A DNA stretch of 64,000 nt from an uncultured Oscillospiraceae bacterium (GCA_949948775.1 CATLHC010000001.1:36150-100149); one strand, 5' to 3'; positions 50,955 through 59,474 are shown, counted from the stretch's first letter. Numbers and translations are program-made. Notes: generated from the sequence alone by a model not told the origin.

Positions 50955-52672
50955 GGGACGGCACGTCCTCCAAAGGTCCGCGCACCACCACCATCCTGCT
51001 GACTATGGTGGTGGGGGTGATGACTGTCATTTTGTGCTTCTGCATCTTTGTGTTTTTGAACCGCTACCGCAGCGCCCTGGTGCGCAGCGCCCGCACCAGC
51101 AGCGCCCAGGCGGCCCTCCAGGTGTCCAGCACGGTGGGCAATTATCTCCGGGATATGGAGCTGGCCATGGAGCTAGTGGAGCAGTCCATGTGGTCAAGCG
51201 CGGACAACAGGGACGAGCTGCTGTCCACCTTTTTGAAGTTCCGCCCCGATGTGGTGGCGGTGACCAGCTATTCCTCCGCCGGGGAGCTGCTGGACTGCTG
51301 GTCTCTGGGCCGGGAGCCCAGAGAGAATATCTTCCAAAACCTCTCCTTTGACCTGGAAACAGCCCGCTGCGCCGACGGGGCCTACATGACCGCCCCCCAT
51401 GTGATGTCCATCTTTAGGAGCCATTACCCCTGGGTGGTCACCATGACCGCGCCTTTGCCGGTCCAGGGGGCCGCCGCCTGGGTGTCGCTGGACCTGAGCT
51501 TTTCCGGCATTTCCAGCTATATCAACGGCGTCAGCATCGGGCAGCGGGGCTACTGCTTTTTGATGGACGGGGACGGAAATATCGTCTACCATCCCCAGCA
51601 GCAGCTGCTGTATTCGGGGCTGAAATCGGAGGATACCGCCGCTCTGGCGGCGCTGGAGGACGGCACCTATGTGGACGACACCGTGATCCACTGCCTGACC
51701 AGCGTGCAGGGCAGCGACTGGCGGGTGGTAGGCGTCAGCTATGTGGACGAGCTGGTGGACCGCAGCGTGCACGAGATGATCCGCCTGTCCGTGTGGCTGG
51801 CGGCTCTGGTTTTGGCGGCGGGGCTGCTGACCAGCTGGCTGCTCTCCCGGCAGCTGAGCCGCCCGCTGCGGGGGCTGGCCTCCGCCATGGAGCGGTTTGA
51901 GACCGACGCCGACCACTTCACCTACCGCCCGGTAGGCGGCACACGGGAGGTGCGGGAGCTGTCGGATTCCTTTGGGCACATGGTGGTGCGCATCCAGCAG
52001 CTCATGTCCACCGTGCGCCAGGAGGAGATCAACCTGCGCAAGACCGAGCTGAAGGCCCTTCAGGCCCAGATTAACCCCCACTTCCTCTATAATACGCTGG
52101 ACTCCATCGCCTGGATGTGCGAACAGGGGCGCAGCGCCGACGCCGTGAAAATGATCCATGCCCTGGCCCGGCTGTTCCGCATCAGCATCAGCAGGGGCCA
52201 TGAGCTGATCCCCATCGCCCGGGAGATCGAGCACGCGGAAAACTATCTGGAGATTCAAAAATACCGCTATAAAAATCAGTTCACCTACGCGTTCCATGTG
52301 GACCCGGCCTGTCTGGACTACTACTGCAATAAGATCACCCTCCAGCCCATCATCGAAAACGCCATTATGCACGGGCTGGACCTGCTGGTGGAGGAGGGGC
52401 GCATCGACGTGTACGTGTGCCGGGACGGGGACGACATCCTGTTCCGCGTCCAGGACAACGGCGTGGGCATGAGCCCCGATCAGGCGGCCTCCATTCTGGA
52501 CCAGGACACCCAGGACCGCACCGGCATCGGCATCAAGAACGTGAACGACCGGCTCCGGATTTATTTTGGAAAGCAGTATGGGCTGCGCGTCACCAGCGAG
52601 CCGGACGTAGGGACCTGTGTGGAGATCCGGATGCCTAAGATAAAGGAGGCGGGAGACTATGAGGCGAAATAG
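50951..52672 (+). CDS. Sensor histidine kinase (YesM/LytS type) with Cache sensor and HAMP
   Basis: The 573-residue kinase has TM1 (about 14-36), an extracellular dCache-like domain (about 37-277, with SFDLETARCADGAYMTAPHV and GYCFLMDGDGNIVYHP), TM2 (about 278-300), HAMP (about 300-352), and the His_kinase domain with His377 in QAQINPHFLYN. The HATPase has IIENAIMHGLD and DNGVGM. It phosphorylates the co-encoded response regulator. It overlaps that gene by 4 nt and the binding-protein gene by 14 nt. Ligand sensing is probably relayed through the lipoprotein. Confidence 0.93.
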   Translation: MRDGTSSKGPRTTTILLTMVVGVMTVILCFCIFVFLNRYRSALVRSARTSSAQAALQVSSTVGNYLRDMELAMELVEQSMWSSADNRDELLSTFLKFRPDVVAVTSYSSAGELLDCWSLGREPRENIFQNLSFDLETARCADGAYMTAPHVMSIFRSHYPWVVTMTAPLPVQGAAAWVSLDLSFSGISSYINGVSIGQRGYCFLMDGDGNIVYHPQQQLLYSGLKSEDTAALAALEDGTYVDDTVIHCLTSVQGSDWRVVGVSYVDELVDRSVHEMIRLSVWLAALVLAAGLLTSWLLSRQLSRPLRGLASAMERFETDADHFTYRPVGGTREVRELSDSFGHMVVRIQQLMSTVRQEEINLRKTELKALQAQINPHFLYNTLDSIAWMCEQGRSADAVKMIHALARLFRISISRGHELIPIAREIEHAENYLEIQKYRYKNQFTYAFHVDPACLDYYCNKITLQPIIENAIMHGLDLLVEEGRIDVYVCRDGDDILFRVQDNGVGMSPDQAASILDQDTQDRTGIGIKNVNDRLRIYFGKQYGLRVTSEPDVGTCVEIRMPKIKEAGDYEAK

Positions 52673-53636
52673 GCTTGCCGCCCTGTGCGCGGCGCTGGCG
52701 CTTTTGCTCCTGTGCGGCTGCGGGGAGGACGCGGGAGTCCAAAACCAGCGCCTGGTGGCGCTGATCGTCAAATCCACCGACAGCGAATTTTTCCTCTCTG
52801 TCTTTGCCGGGGCCAGGGCCGCGGCCACGGAATACAATCTGGAGCTGACCATCGCCGGTCCGGAGACCGAGGAGGACTACGAGGCGCAGAACCGGATGAT
52901 CGAGGAGGCGGTGGCGGCCGGGGCGGAGGCCATCGTGCTCTCCGCCATCGACTACGAGAAGAACGCCGCCGCCGTGGACGCCGCCGCCAAGGCCGGGGTG
53001 AGGATCGTCTCCATCGACAGCGGCGTGGGCTCCGGCCAGGTGAGCACCTACATCGGGACGGACAACTACGCCGCCGGCCGGATGGCCGCCCAGGCCGCGC
53101 TGGAGGGGGTGGAGGGTCCATTGTATGTGGGACTCATCAACTACGACGAGGGCACCGCCAACGGCCAGGAACGGGAGAGCGGCGCGGCGGACGCCTTGGC
53201 CCAGAGCGGCCGCGCCCAGATCACAGCCGTGGTCAACACGCTGACGGAGGCCGGACATGCCCAGGCGGATACCGCCGGACTGCTGGCGGCCCACCCGGAG
53301 ATCAACGTGCTGATGGCCTTCAATGAGCCCACCAGCGTGGGAGCGGCCCGGGCTGTTCGGGAGCTGGCCCTTTCGGACGCCGTCTTTTTTGTGGGGTTTG
53401 ATTCCAACGTGGTGACCATCGACGGGGTCCAGGACGGCTGCGTGGACGCGCTCATCGTCCAGAACCCCTATGCCATGGGATACCTCGGGGTGGAGAGCGC
53501 CTATAAGCTCCTGGCCGGGCAGAGCGGCGGCCTGGCCGCCATGGTGGACACGTCTACCCAAATCGTGAACCGGGAAAATCTGTTTACCATGGACATGCAG
53601 AAGGCGCTCTTTGCCTTTGAGCAGTACCAAGATTAG
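52659..53636 (+). CDS. Sugar-binding lipoprotein of the sensory unit (CUT2-type)
   Basis: This 325-residue protein has a signal peptide and lipobox LLCGC (Cys near 20). The type I periplasmic-binding fold is in normal order: VALIVKSTDSEFFLSVFAGARAAA, AAGAEAIVLSAIDYEKNAAAV, VRIVSIDSGVGS, TYIGTDNYAAGRMAA, LMAFNEPTSVGAARAV, FFVGFDSNVVTIDGV. Because it overlaps the kinase gene and has no permease of its own within the sensor operon, it is likely the ligand-sensing subunit that presents a sugar to the kinase ectodomain. It could alternatively serve the mgl transporter downstream as a second binding protein. Confidence 0.9.
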   Translation: MRRNRLAALCAALALLLLCGCGEDAGVQNQRLVALIVKSTDSEFFLSVFAGARAAATEYNLELTIAGPETEEDYEAQNRMIEEAVAAGAEAIVLSAIDYEKNAAAVDAAAKAGVRIVSIDSGVGSGQVSTYIGTDNYAAGRMAAQAALEGVEGPLYVGLINYDEGTANGQERESGAADALAQSGRAQITAVVNTLTEAGHAQADTAGLLAAHPEINVLMAFNEPTSVGAARAVRELALSDAVFFVGFDSNVVTIDGVQDGCVDALIVQNPYAMGYLGVESAYKLLAGQSGGLAAMVDTSTQIVNRENLFTMDMQKALFAFEQYQD

Positions 53637-53708
53637 ACAATTTGAACAATTCCTCCCCTGGGAATTTTTGCACATTGTTTAGCTTGAATGAAAAATTGCC
53701 CCTTTTGC

Positions 53709-53749
53709 GGTGAAATTTCACCTTGCTTTTTTGGGCGTTTTCCTATAAT
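53709..53749 (+). promoter_or_regulatory. mglB promoter with upstream perfect palindrome
   Basis: TATAAT at 53744-53749 with TTGCTT at 53723-53728 (15-nt spacer, suboptimal as expected for an activated promoter). Immediately upstream lies the 14-bp perfect palindrome GGTGAAATTTCACC (53709-53722), a good candidate operator for the AraC-type response regulator or another factor. Confidence 0.6.
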
Positions 53750-53779
53750 CTAGAACGTGGATGGAATGGAATGTTGTGC

Positions 53780-53846
53780 AAAAGGACGTACGTCCTTTTG
53801 TTTCCCGGCAAAGCCGGGAAACAAAAGAGGCGCTGCGCCCAAAAGG
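53780..53846. repeat. Compound palindromic element in the mglB leader
   Basis: Three dyads in a row: a perfect 20-bp palindrome (53780-53799), a 15-bp stem (53795-53809 with 53813-53827, loop AAA) that shares its first arm with the palindrome, and GGCGC-T-GCGCC (53829-53839) followed by AAAAGG. Overlapping arms allow alternative folds. Such a compact block looks like a dispersed palindromic repeat or a leader RNA switch; no copy elsewhere in this window was seen. Confidence 0.55.
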
Positions 53847-53895
53847 ATGAAGGAGAACATTCCGTTTCAATCATTTAAGGAAAAGGAGAATCGTT

Positions 53896-55215
53896 ATGAA
53901 AAAAGCTCTTGCATTGATCCTCGCTCTGGTCATGGTCATGAGCCTGGCCGCCTGTGGCGGCAACCCCAGCAATGAGGCCAGCAAGGCCCCTGAGGGGACC
54001 GGCTCCAGCGCTCCCGCCGAGTCCAAGACTCCCGAGCAGCCCACCGGCGGCGACGTGGCCAACAAGGATAAGCCCCTGGTGTGGTTCAACCGCCAGCCCT
54101 CCAACAGCTCCACCGGCGAGCTGGACATGACCGCTCTGAACTTCAACAAGGACACCTATTATGTGGGCTTCGACGCCAACCAGGGCGCTGAGCTCCAGGG
54201 CCAGATGATCCTGGACTACATCACCGCCCACATCGACGCGATCGACCGCAACGGCGACGGCATCATCGGCTACGTGCTGGCCATCGGCGACATCGGCCAC
54301 AACGACTCCGTTGCCCGTACCCGCGGCGTGCGCAAGGCCCTGACCACCGGTATTGAAGAGAACGGCGCCATCAAGAGCGACGCCGTGGGCACCAACGTGG
54401 ACGGCTCCGCCACCGCCGTGCAGGACGGCAAGCTGACCATCAACGGCAAGGACTACACCGTTCGTGAGCTGGCCTCTCAGGAGATGAAGAACTCCGCCGG
54501 CGCCACTTGGGACGCCGCCACCGCCGGCAACGCCATCAACACCTGGACCGCCTCCTTCGGCGATCAGATCGACATCGTGGCCTCCAACAACGACGGCATG
54601 GGCATGGCCATGTTCAATGCCTGGTCCAAGGCCAACAACGTCCCCACCTTTGGCTATGACGCCAACGCCGACGCGGTGGCCGCCATCGCCGACGGTTACG
54701 GCGGGACCATCAGCCAGCACGCCGACGTGCAGGCTTACCTGACCCTGCGCGTGCTGCGCAACGCCCTGGACGGCGTGGACATCGACACCGGCATCGGCAC
54801 CGCCGACGACGCGGGCAACGTGCTCAGCGACGACGTGTATAGGTACGATGATTCCAAGCGCTCCTACTACGCCCTGAACGTGGCCGTCACCGCGGAGAAC
54901 TACAACGACTTCATGGACGCCACCAAGCCCTACGCCCCCGTGGCCAACCAGCTGAGCGCCGACAGCCACCCCACCAAGAACGTGTGGCTGAACATCTACA
55001 ACTCCGCGGATAACTTCCTCAGCGCCACCTACCAGCCCCTGCTCCAGAACTACGACGACCTGCTGAACCTGAAGGTGGAGTACATCGGCGGCGACGGCCA
55101 GACCGAGGCCAACATCACCAACCGTCTGAGCAATCCCAGCCAGTACGACGCCTTCGCCATCAACATGGTGAAGACCGACAACGCGGCCTCCTACACCGGC
55201 CTGCTGAACCAGTAA
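53896..55215 (+). CDS. mglB: Galactose/glucose-binding lipoprotein MglB, circularly permuted
   Basis: The 439-residue lipoprotein (lipobox LAAC, Cys20, then a 35-residue Ser/Pro/Thr linker) has the MglB sequence in rotated order. Residues 60-345 match the E. coli protein from its VPVVFFNKEPS segment to its C-terminus (WFNRQPS, YYVGFDANQG, DRNGDG, GHNDSVART, NNDGM, FGYDAN). Residues 362-439 then match the canonical mature N-terminus (IYNSADNFLS, AINMVKTDNAASY). Counterparts of the E. coli ligand residues are Asp372, Phe374, Asn65, His135, Asp137, Arg141, Trp205, Asn232 and Asp255; Asn256 appears as Gln274. A calcium-loop-like DRNGDG is at 117-122. An insertion lies at about 160-203. RBS AAAAGGAG. 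Confidence 0.93.
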   Translation: MKKALALILALVMVMSLAACGGNPSNEASKAPEGTGSSAPAESKTPEQPTGGDVANKDKPLVWFNRQPSNSSTGELDMTALNFNKDTYYVGFDANQGAELQGQMILDYITAHIDAIDRNGDGIIGYVLAIGDIGHNDSVARTRGVRKALTTGIEENGAIKSDAVGTNVDGSATAVQDGKLTINGKDYTVRELASQEMKNSAGATWDAATAGNAINTWTASFGDQIDIVASNNDGMGMAMFNAWSKANNVPTFGYDANADAVAAIADGYGGTISQHADVQAYLTLRVLRNALDGVDIDTGIGTADDAGNVLSDDVYRYDDSKRSYYALNVAVTAENYNDFMDATKPYAPVANQLSADSHPTKNVWLNIYNSADNFLSATYQPLLQNYDDLLNLKVEYIGGDGQTEANITNRLSNPSQYDAFAINMVKTDNAASYTGLLNQ

Positions 55216-55267
55216 TCCGCCCCTGGCGTCAGAGGACGCCGCCTGCCCCAACAAGTAAATGACTCGC

Positions 55268-55347
55268 TATCAGGGAGAGGGAATTCTCCGTTCGGAGGGA
55301 ATGCTCCTTCGTCCGGCGGAAGGAACTCTCCCTGATACGCATTTTTT
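55268..55347 (+). terminator. Branched hairpin with T-run between mglB and mglA (attenuating terminator)
   Basis: Outer stem TATCAGGGAGAG (55268-55279) pairs perfectly with 55326-55337 and encloses smaller hairpins (for example TCCTTC/GAAGGA). It is followed by CGCATTTTTTT. It should end most transcripts after mglB, giving excess binding protein over ATPase and permease. Confidence 0.8.
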
Positions 55348-55413
55348 TGAGAAAATCCGGCAGGGCCAGCGCTGCTGCTGAAACTGCTAATCTGCAAAAC
55401 AGGAGTGACGAGT

Positions 55414-56922
55414 ATGGCTGATGGAAAAGGCGATGTCGTCCTGTCGATCCGCGGTATGAGTAAGTCGTTCGGCCGAAACCGGGTGCTTGACCATATCAAT
55501 CTGGATTTGAAGCGCGGAACGGTCATGGGACTGATGGGCGAGAACGGAGCCGGCAAGTCCACCATGATGAAGTGCCTGTTCGGCACCTACCAGAAGGACG
55601 AGGGAAAGATATTCTTGAACGGGAAGGAGATCAGCTTCTCCGGCCCGAAGGACGCCCTGGAGAACGGGATCGCTATGGTTCACCAGGAGCTGAACCAGTG
55701 TCTGGAACGCAACGTCATGGACAATCTGTTCCTGGGCCGCTACCCCACCAACAACCTGGGGATCGTGGATGAGGGCAGCATGAAAAAGAAGGCGGCGGAG
55801 CTGTTCCGCAAGCTGGGGATGACGGTGAACCTGAGCCAGCCCATGCGGAACATGTCCGTTTCCCAGCGGCAGATGTGCGAGATTGCCAAGGCGATCTCCT
55901 ACAACGCCCAGGTGATCGTTCTGGACGAGCCCACCTCCTCGCTGACGGTCCAGGAGGTGGATAAGCTCTTTGAGATGATGCGGATGCTGAAGGAGCAGGG
56001 GATCGCGCTGGTGTACATCTCCCACAAGATGGACGAGATCTTCGAGATCTGCGACGAGATCTCGGTGCTGCGCGACGGCAACCTGGTCATGACCAAGAGC
56101 GCCAAGGACACCAACATGAACGAGCTGATCTCCGCCATGGTGGGCCGCTCCCTGGAGAGCCGCTTCCCGCCGGTGGACAATACGCCGGGGGACACCATTT
56201 TGTCGGTGCAGCATCTCTCCACCAAATACGCGCCTCAGCTTCAGGACATCACCTTCGACGTACGGGAGGGGGAGATCTTCGGCCTGTACGGCCTGGTGGG
56301 CGCCGGGCGAACCGAGCTGCTGGAGACCATCTTCGGCGTGCGCACCCGGGCGGCGGGCCGTGTCTACTTCAAAAACCGGCTGATGAACTTCAGCAACGCG
56401 AAGGAGGCTATTGAGCACGGTTTTGCCATGATCACCGAGGAGCGCAAGGCAAACGGGCTGTTCCTGAAGTGCGATCTGACGTTCAACACCACCATCTCCA
56501 ATCTGGAGCAGTACAAATCCGGCCCGGCCCTGTCCGACGCCAAGATGGTGAAGGCCACCAGCAAGGAGATCAAAATCATGCGCACCAAGTGCATGGGGCC
56601 GGACGACATGATTTCCAGCCTGTCCGGCGGCAACCAGCAGAAGGTCATCTTCGGGAAATGGCTGGAGCGGGAGCCTCAGATCTTCATGATGGATGAGCCC
56701 ACCCGCGGCATCGACGTGGGCGCGAAGTATGAAATCTATGAGTTGATCATCAAGATGGCCAAGCAGGGCAAGACGATCATCGTCGTCTCCTCTGAGATGC
56801 CCGAGATTCTGGGCATCACCAATCGGATCGGCGTGATGTCCAACGGCTATCTCTCCGGCATCGTGAACACTGCGGAGACCGACCAGGAAGAGCTCTTGAG
56901 GCTCAGCGCGAAATATCTGTGA
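55414..56922 (+). CDS. mglA: Galactose/glucose ABC transporter, ATP-binding protein MglA
   Basis: The 502-residue CUT2 ATPase has two nucleotide-binding domains. The first has Walker A GENGAGKST, signature MSVSQRQMCEIAKAI and Walker B VIVLDEPTSSLT. The second has the degenerate P-loop GLVGAGRTE, signature LSGGNQQKVIFGKW and Walker B IFMMDEPTRGID. The ATG at 55414 is preferred over the GTG at 55405 because AGGAG sits 8 nt upstream. It lies downstream of the attenuating hairpin and 14 nt before mglC. Confidence 0.94.
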   Translation: MADGKGDVVLSIRGMSKSFGRNRVLDHINLDLKRGTVMGLMGENGAGKSTMMKCLFGTYQKDEGKIFLNGKEISFSGPKDALENGIAMVHQELNQCLERNVMDNLFLGRYPTNNLGIVDEGSMKKKAAELFRKLGMTVNLSQPMRNMSVSQRQMCEIAKAISYNAQVIVLDEPTSSLTVQEVDKLFEMMRMLKEQGIALVYISHKMDEIFEICDEISVLRDGNLVMTKSAKDTNMNELISAMVGRSLESRFPPVDNTPGDTILSVQHLSTKYAPQLQDITFDVREGEIFGLYGLVGAGRTELLETIFGVRTRAAGRVYFKNRLMNFSNAKEAIEHGFAMITEERKANGLFLKCDLTFNTTISNLEQYKSGPALSDAKMVKATSKEIKIMRTKCMGPDDMISSLSGGNQQKVIFGKWLEREPQIFMMDEPTRGIDVGAKYEIYELIIKMAKQGKTIIVVSSEMPEILGITNRIGVMSNGYLSGIVNTAETDQEELLRLSAKYL

Positions 56923-56936
56923 GGGGGGAATGGCAT

Positions 56937-58589
56937 ATGGCAGACACGATTAAAATTTTGACCGCGGAGCAGGAGAGTGAGCTTCGCAGGCCCATTGACG
57001 ACTATGTCGGCGGTATCCAGGAGCAGATCAACGCTCTGCGTAAGGACGGCACGGATCGAGTCGTCGAGATTCAGAGCAATCTGGACAACCTAAAGCGTGA
57101 CCGCATCTATACGCCCCAAGAGAAGGAAGCTCGGCGGGTTCAGCTTAGGACGGAGCTGGAGAAGGCCAAGTCGGTGGAGGCCGGGAACAAGGACCAGATC
57201 GCCAAGCTCATCGCCGACGCGGAGAACTATCTCAAGGCCCATTTTAACAGTGATTACTATCAGGTGGTAGCGGCCAGCTGCGCCCAGGAAAAGGTGCAGG
57301 CCCAGGAGAAGTACCAGGCCACGGTGGCAAAGCTGGAGAAAGACCACCAGGCCACGGTGGCAAAGCTCACCGACGCCCAGGAGATCAAAGACGAGAAGTA
57401 CGTCCACAAAAACCGCCTGTTTGACGCGAAAATGCAGCTTGCCAAGGACCTTCAGGACGTGAAGGACCGCCGGCACGCCGCCTTTGACCACCAGTACCAC
57501 CTGCTCGACCTGCTGCGCATGTCCAAGTTCACCTTCACCGAGTCCATGTCCCAGCGGTGGGAAAACTATCGGTACAGCTTCAACCTTCGGAATTTCCTGC
57601 TGCGCAACGGCCTGTATTTGGCCATTGCCGTTATCTTTATCGCCCTGTGCATCATCACCCCGATTGTCAAGAACGTTCACCTTTTGACGGTGAACAACGT
57701 GCTGAATATTCTTCAGCAGGCCTCGCCCCGTATGTTCCTGGCGCTGGGCGTGGCGGGCCTGATCCTGCTGGCCGGCACCGATTTGTCCATCGGGCGCATG
57801 GTGGGCATGGGTATGACTGCTGCTACCATCGTCATGCACCAGGGCGTCAACACCGGCGGCGTTTTTGGGCACATTTTTGACTTCACCGGCTTGCCGGTGC
57901 TTGTGCGGGTGATTCTTGCCCTGGTGGTGTGTATTGTCCTGTGCACCATCTTTACCACCATCGCGGGCTTCTTCACCGCCAAGTTCAAAATGCACCCCTT
58001 TATTTCCACCATGGCCAATATGCTGGTCATCTTCGGTATGGTCACTTACGCGACGAAGGGCGTGTCCTTCGGCGCCATTGAGAGCAGCATCCCGAGCATG
58101 ATCATCCCCAAGATCGGCACGTTCCCCACCATCATCCTCTGGGCGGTGGCGGCCGTGGCCATCGTGTGGTTTATCTGGAACAAGACCACCTTCGGCAAGA
58201 ATCTGTACGCCGTGGGCGGCAACCCCGAGGCGGCGTCGGTTTCCGGCATTTCCGTGTTCAAGGTCACGGTGGGCGCCTTTATTATGGCCGGTATTCTGTA
58301 CGGCTTCGGCTCCTGGCTGGAGTGCATCCGGATGTTCGGCTCCGGCTCGGCGGCCTACGGCCAGGGCTGGGAGATGGACGCCATCGCGGCCTGCGTGGTG
58401 GGCGGCGTGTCCTTCACCGGCGGTATCGGCAAGATCTCCGGCGTGGTGACGGGCGTGTTTATCTTCACCGCGCTGACCTACTCGCTGACCACCCTGGGTA
58501 TTGACGCCAACCTGCAGTTTGTGTTCTCCGGAATCATCATCCTGGTGGCCGTTATGCTGGACTGCCTGAAGTACGTCCAGAAGAAGTAA
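56937..58589 (+). CDS. mglC: Galactose/glucose ABC transporter permease MglC with N-terminal coiled-coil extension
   Basis: The 550-residue protein is far longer than the usual 330-340 residues of MglC. About 210 N-terminal residues are hydrophilic and helical with coiled-coil character (from QEQINALRKDG through ELEKAKSVEAGNKDQIAKL to the duplicated QATVAKL). The permease proper follows from about residue 222 (LRNGLYLAIAVIFIALCIITP) with the CUT2 motif ALGVAGLILLAGTDLSIGRMVG and the coupling loop NKTTFGKNLYAVGGNPEAASVSG. The extension should be cytoplasmic. A 33-bp exact-type direct repeat (57313-57334 and 57346-57367) encodes the duplicated coil segment. ATG at 56937 with GAGGGGGG upstream. 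Confidence 0.92.
   Translation: MADTIKILTAEQESELRRPIDDYVGGIQEQINALRKDGTDRVVEIQSNLDNLKRDRIYTPQEKEARRVQLRTELEKAKSVEAGNKDQIAKLIADAENYLKAHFNSDYYQVVAASCAQEKVQAQEKYQATVAKLEKDHQATVAKLTDAQEIKDEKYVHKNRLFDAKMQLAKDLQDVKDRRHAAFDHQYHLLDLLRMSKFTFTESMSQRWENYRYSFNLRNFLLRNGLYLAIAVIFIALCIITPIVKNVHLLTVNNVLNILQQASPRMFLALGVAGLILLAGTDLSIGRMVGMGMTAATIVMHQGVNTGGVFGHIFDFTGLPVLVRVILALVVCIVLCTIFTTIAGFFTAKFKMHPFISTMANMLVIFGMVTYATKGVSFGAIESSIPSMIIPKIGTFPTIILWAVAAVAIVWFIWNKTTFGKNLYAVGGNPEAASVSGISVFKVTVGAFIMAGILYGFGSWLECIRMFGSGSAAYGQGWEMDAIAACVVGGVSFTGGIGKISGVVTGVFIFTALTYSLTTLGIDANLQFVFSGIIILVAVMLDCLKYVQKK
57313..57367 (+). repeat. 33-bp tandem duplication in the MglC coiled coil
   Basis: ACCAGGCCACGGTGGCAAAG and the following CT occur at 57313-57334 and again at 57346-57367, 33 bp apart, encoding two copies of QATVAKL in an 11-residue period. 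The identical bases suggest a recent in-frame duplication. Confidence 0.75.
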
Positions 58590-58614
58590 TCGTCTCCCCC
58601 TGTTTTAAACGACA

Positions 58615-58665
58615 AAAGCGGCCCCGAAGCCGGCAGGAAAATCCCGCCGGTTCCGGGGCCGCTTT
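58615..58665. terminator. Bidirectional terminator
   Basis: A long stem AAAGCGGCCCCG...CGGGGCCGCTTT with an inner GCCGGC pairing lies between the convergent mglC and IclR genes. A-rich and T-rich ends serve both directions. Confidence 0.82.
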
Positions 58666-58691
58666 GTGATCGGACGGACAAGGTCCTTTTT

Positions 58692-59474
58692 TTAGGACGG
58701 ATACGCTTCTGCGGAACAGCCCAGGAGGGCGGAGATCGCGCGGGCGCTGTCCAGAATCTCTCTGGCGTAGCGCAGCCGGACCTCCTCCCGCATCCTGGCG
58801 CTGGGCGCGGACACGCTGACCGCTCCCACCGGGGACCCGTCGAAGCGCAGCAGCGGCGCGGCGATGCACACGACGCCCACCTCGTGCTCCTCGTCGTCCG
58901 TCGCCCATCCCCTGGCGCGCACCCGCTCCAGCTCCGCGTACAGACTGTCCGCATCTGTCAGGGTGTGGGGGGTGAATTTCGTGGGCGAGGTGCGCGCCCA
59001 GATGGCCTGCACCTCCTCGGTGGGCAGGAAGGCCAGGATGCTCTTTCCCACTCCGGTGCAGTACATGGGGTTGCGCAGCCCCACGAAGGAGGCGGTGCGC
59101 AGCACGCTGTCGGCAGGGTCCTGTTTGTATAGGTAGACCACGGCGTCGCCGTCCCGCGCCACCAGGTGGACTGTCTCGCCAGTCGCCTTGGCCAGCCGCT
59201 CCAGCTGCGGGCGGGCCGCCGCGGCCAGATCCATGCTTCCGGCCACCCTGCCCCCCAGCTCAAGCAGCCGTAGAGTCAGGCAGTATTTTCCCGTCTCCGG
59301 GTCCTTTCTGACGTAGCGGCGCAGAATCAGCGCGGAGAGCATCCGATGCACGGTGCTGATGTTCAGGCCGACGCGGTCGGCCAGTTCCGTCAGCCCCGCG
59401 CCGCGGGGATAGTCGGAGAGGGCTTCTATGATGTCCAGCACACGGTCGATGGACTGTACCGGGGATCGTTCCAC
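58692..59474 (-). CDS. IclR family transcriptional regulator
   Basis: The 260-residue IclR regulator has an N-terminal winged HTH (SIDRVLDIIEALSDYPRGAGLTELADRVGLNISTVHRMLSAL) and the effector-binding GAF-like domain (VHLVARDGDAVVYLYKQ, YCTGVGKSILAFLP, EHEVGVVCIAAPLLRFDGSPVGAVSVSAP). The start is GTG (complement 59472-59474). It lies 46 nt downstream of the KDPG aldolase gene and is probably cotranscribed, as for KdgR-type regulators of ketogluconate catabolism. The dyad at 60210-60226 upstream of the aldolase is its likely site. Confidence 0.92.
   Translation of the reverse strand: MERSPVQSIDRVLDIIEALSDYPRGAGLTELADRVGLNISTVHRMLSALILRRYVRKDPETGKYCLTLRLLELGGRVAGSMDLAAAARPQLERLAKATGETVHLVARDGDAVVYLYKQDPADSVLRTASFVGLRNPMYCTGVGKSILAFLPTEEVQAIWARTSPTKFTPHTLTDADSLYAELERVRARGWATDDEEHEVGVVCIAAPLLRFDGSPVGAVSVSAPSARMREEVRLRYAREILDSARAISALLGCSAEAYPS

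Noticed and set aside
53896..55215. Permuted MglB as an assembly artefact or two fused gene fragments
   Set aside because: One uninterrupted frame with signal peptide, linker, a single copy of each segment, normal RBS and a terminator after the stop; the canonical N-terminal segment is not present elsewhere nearby.
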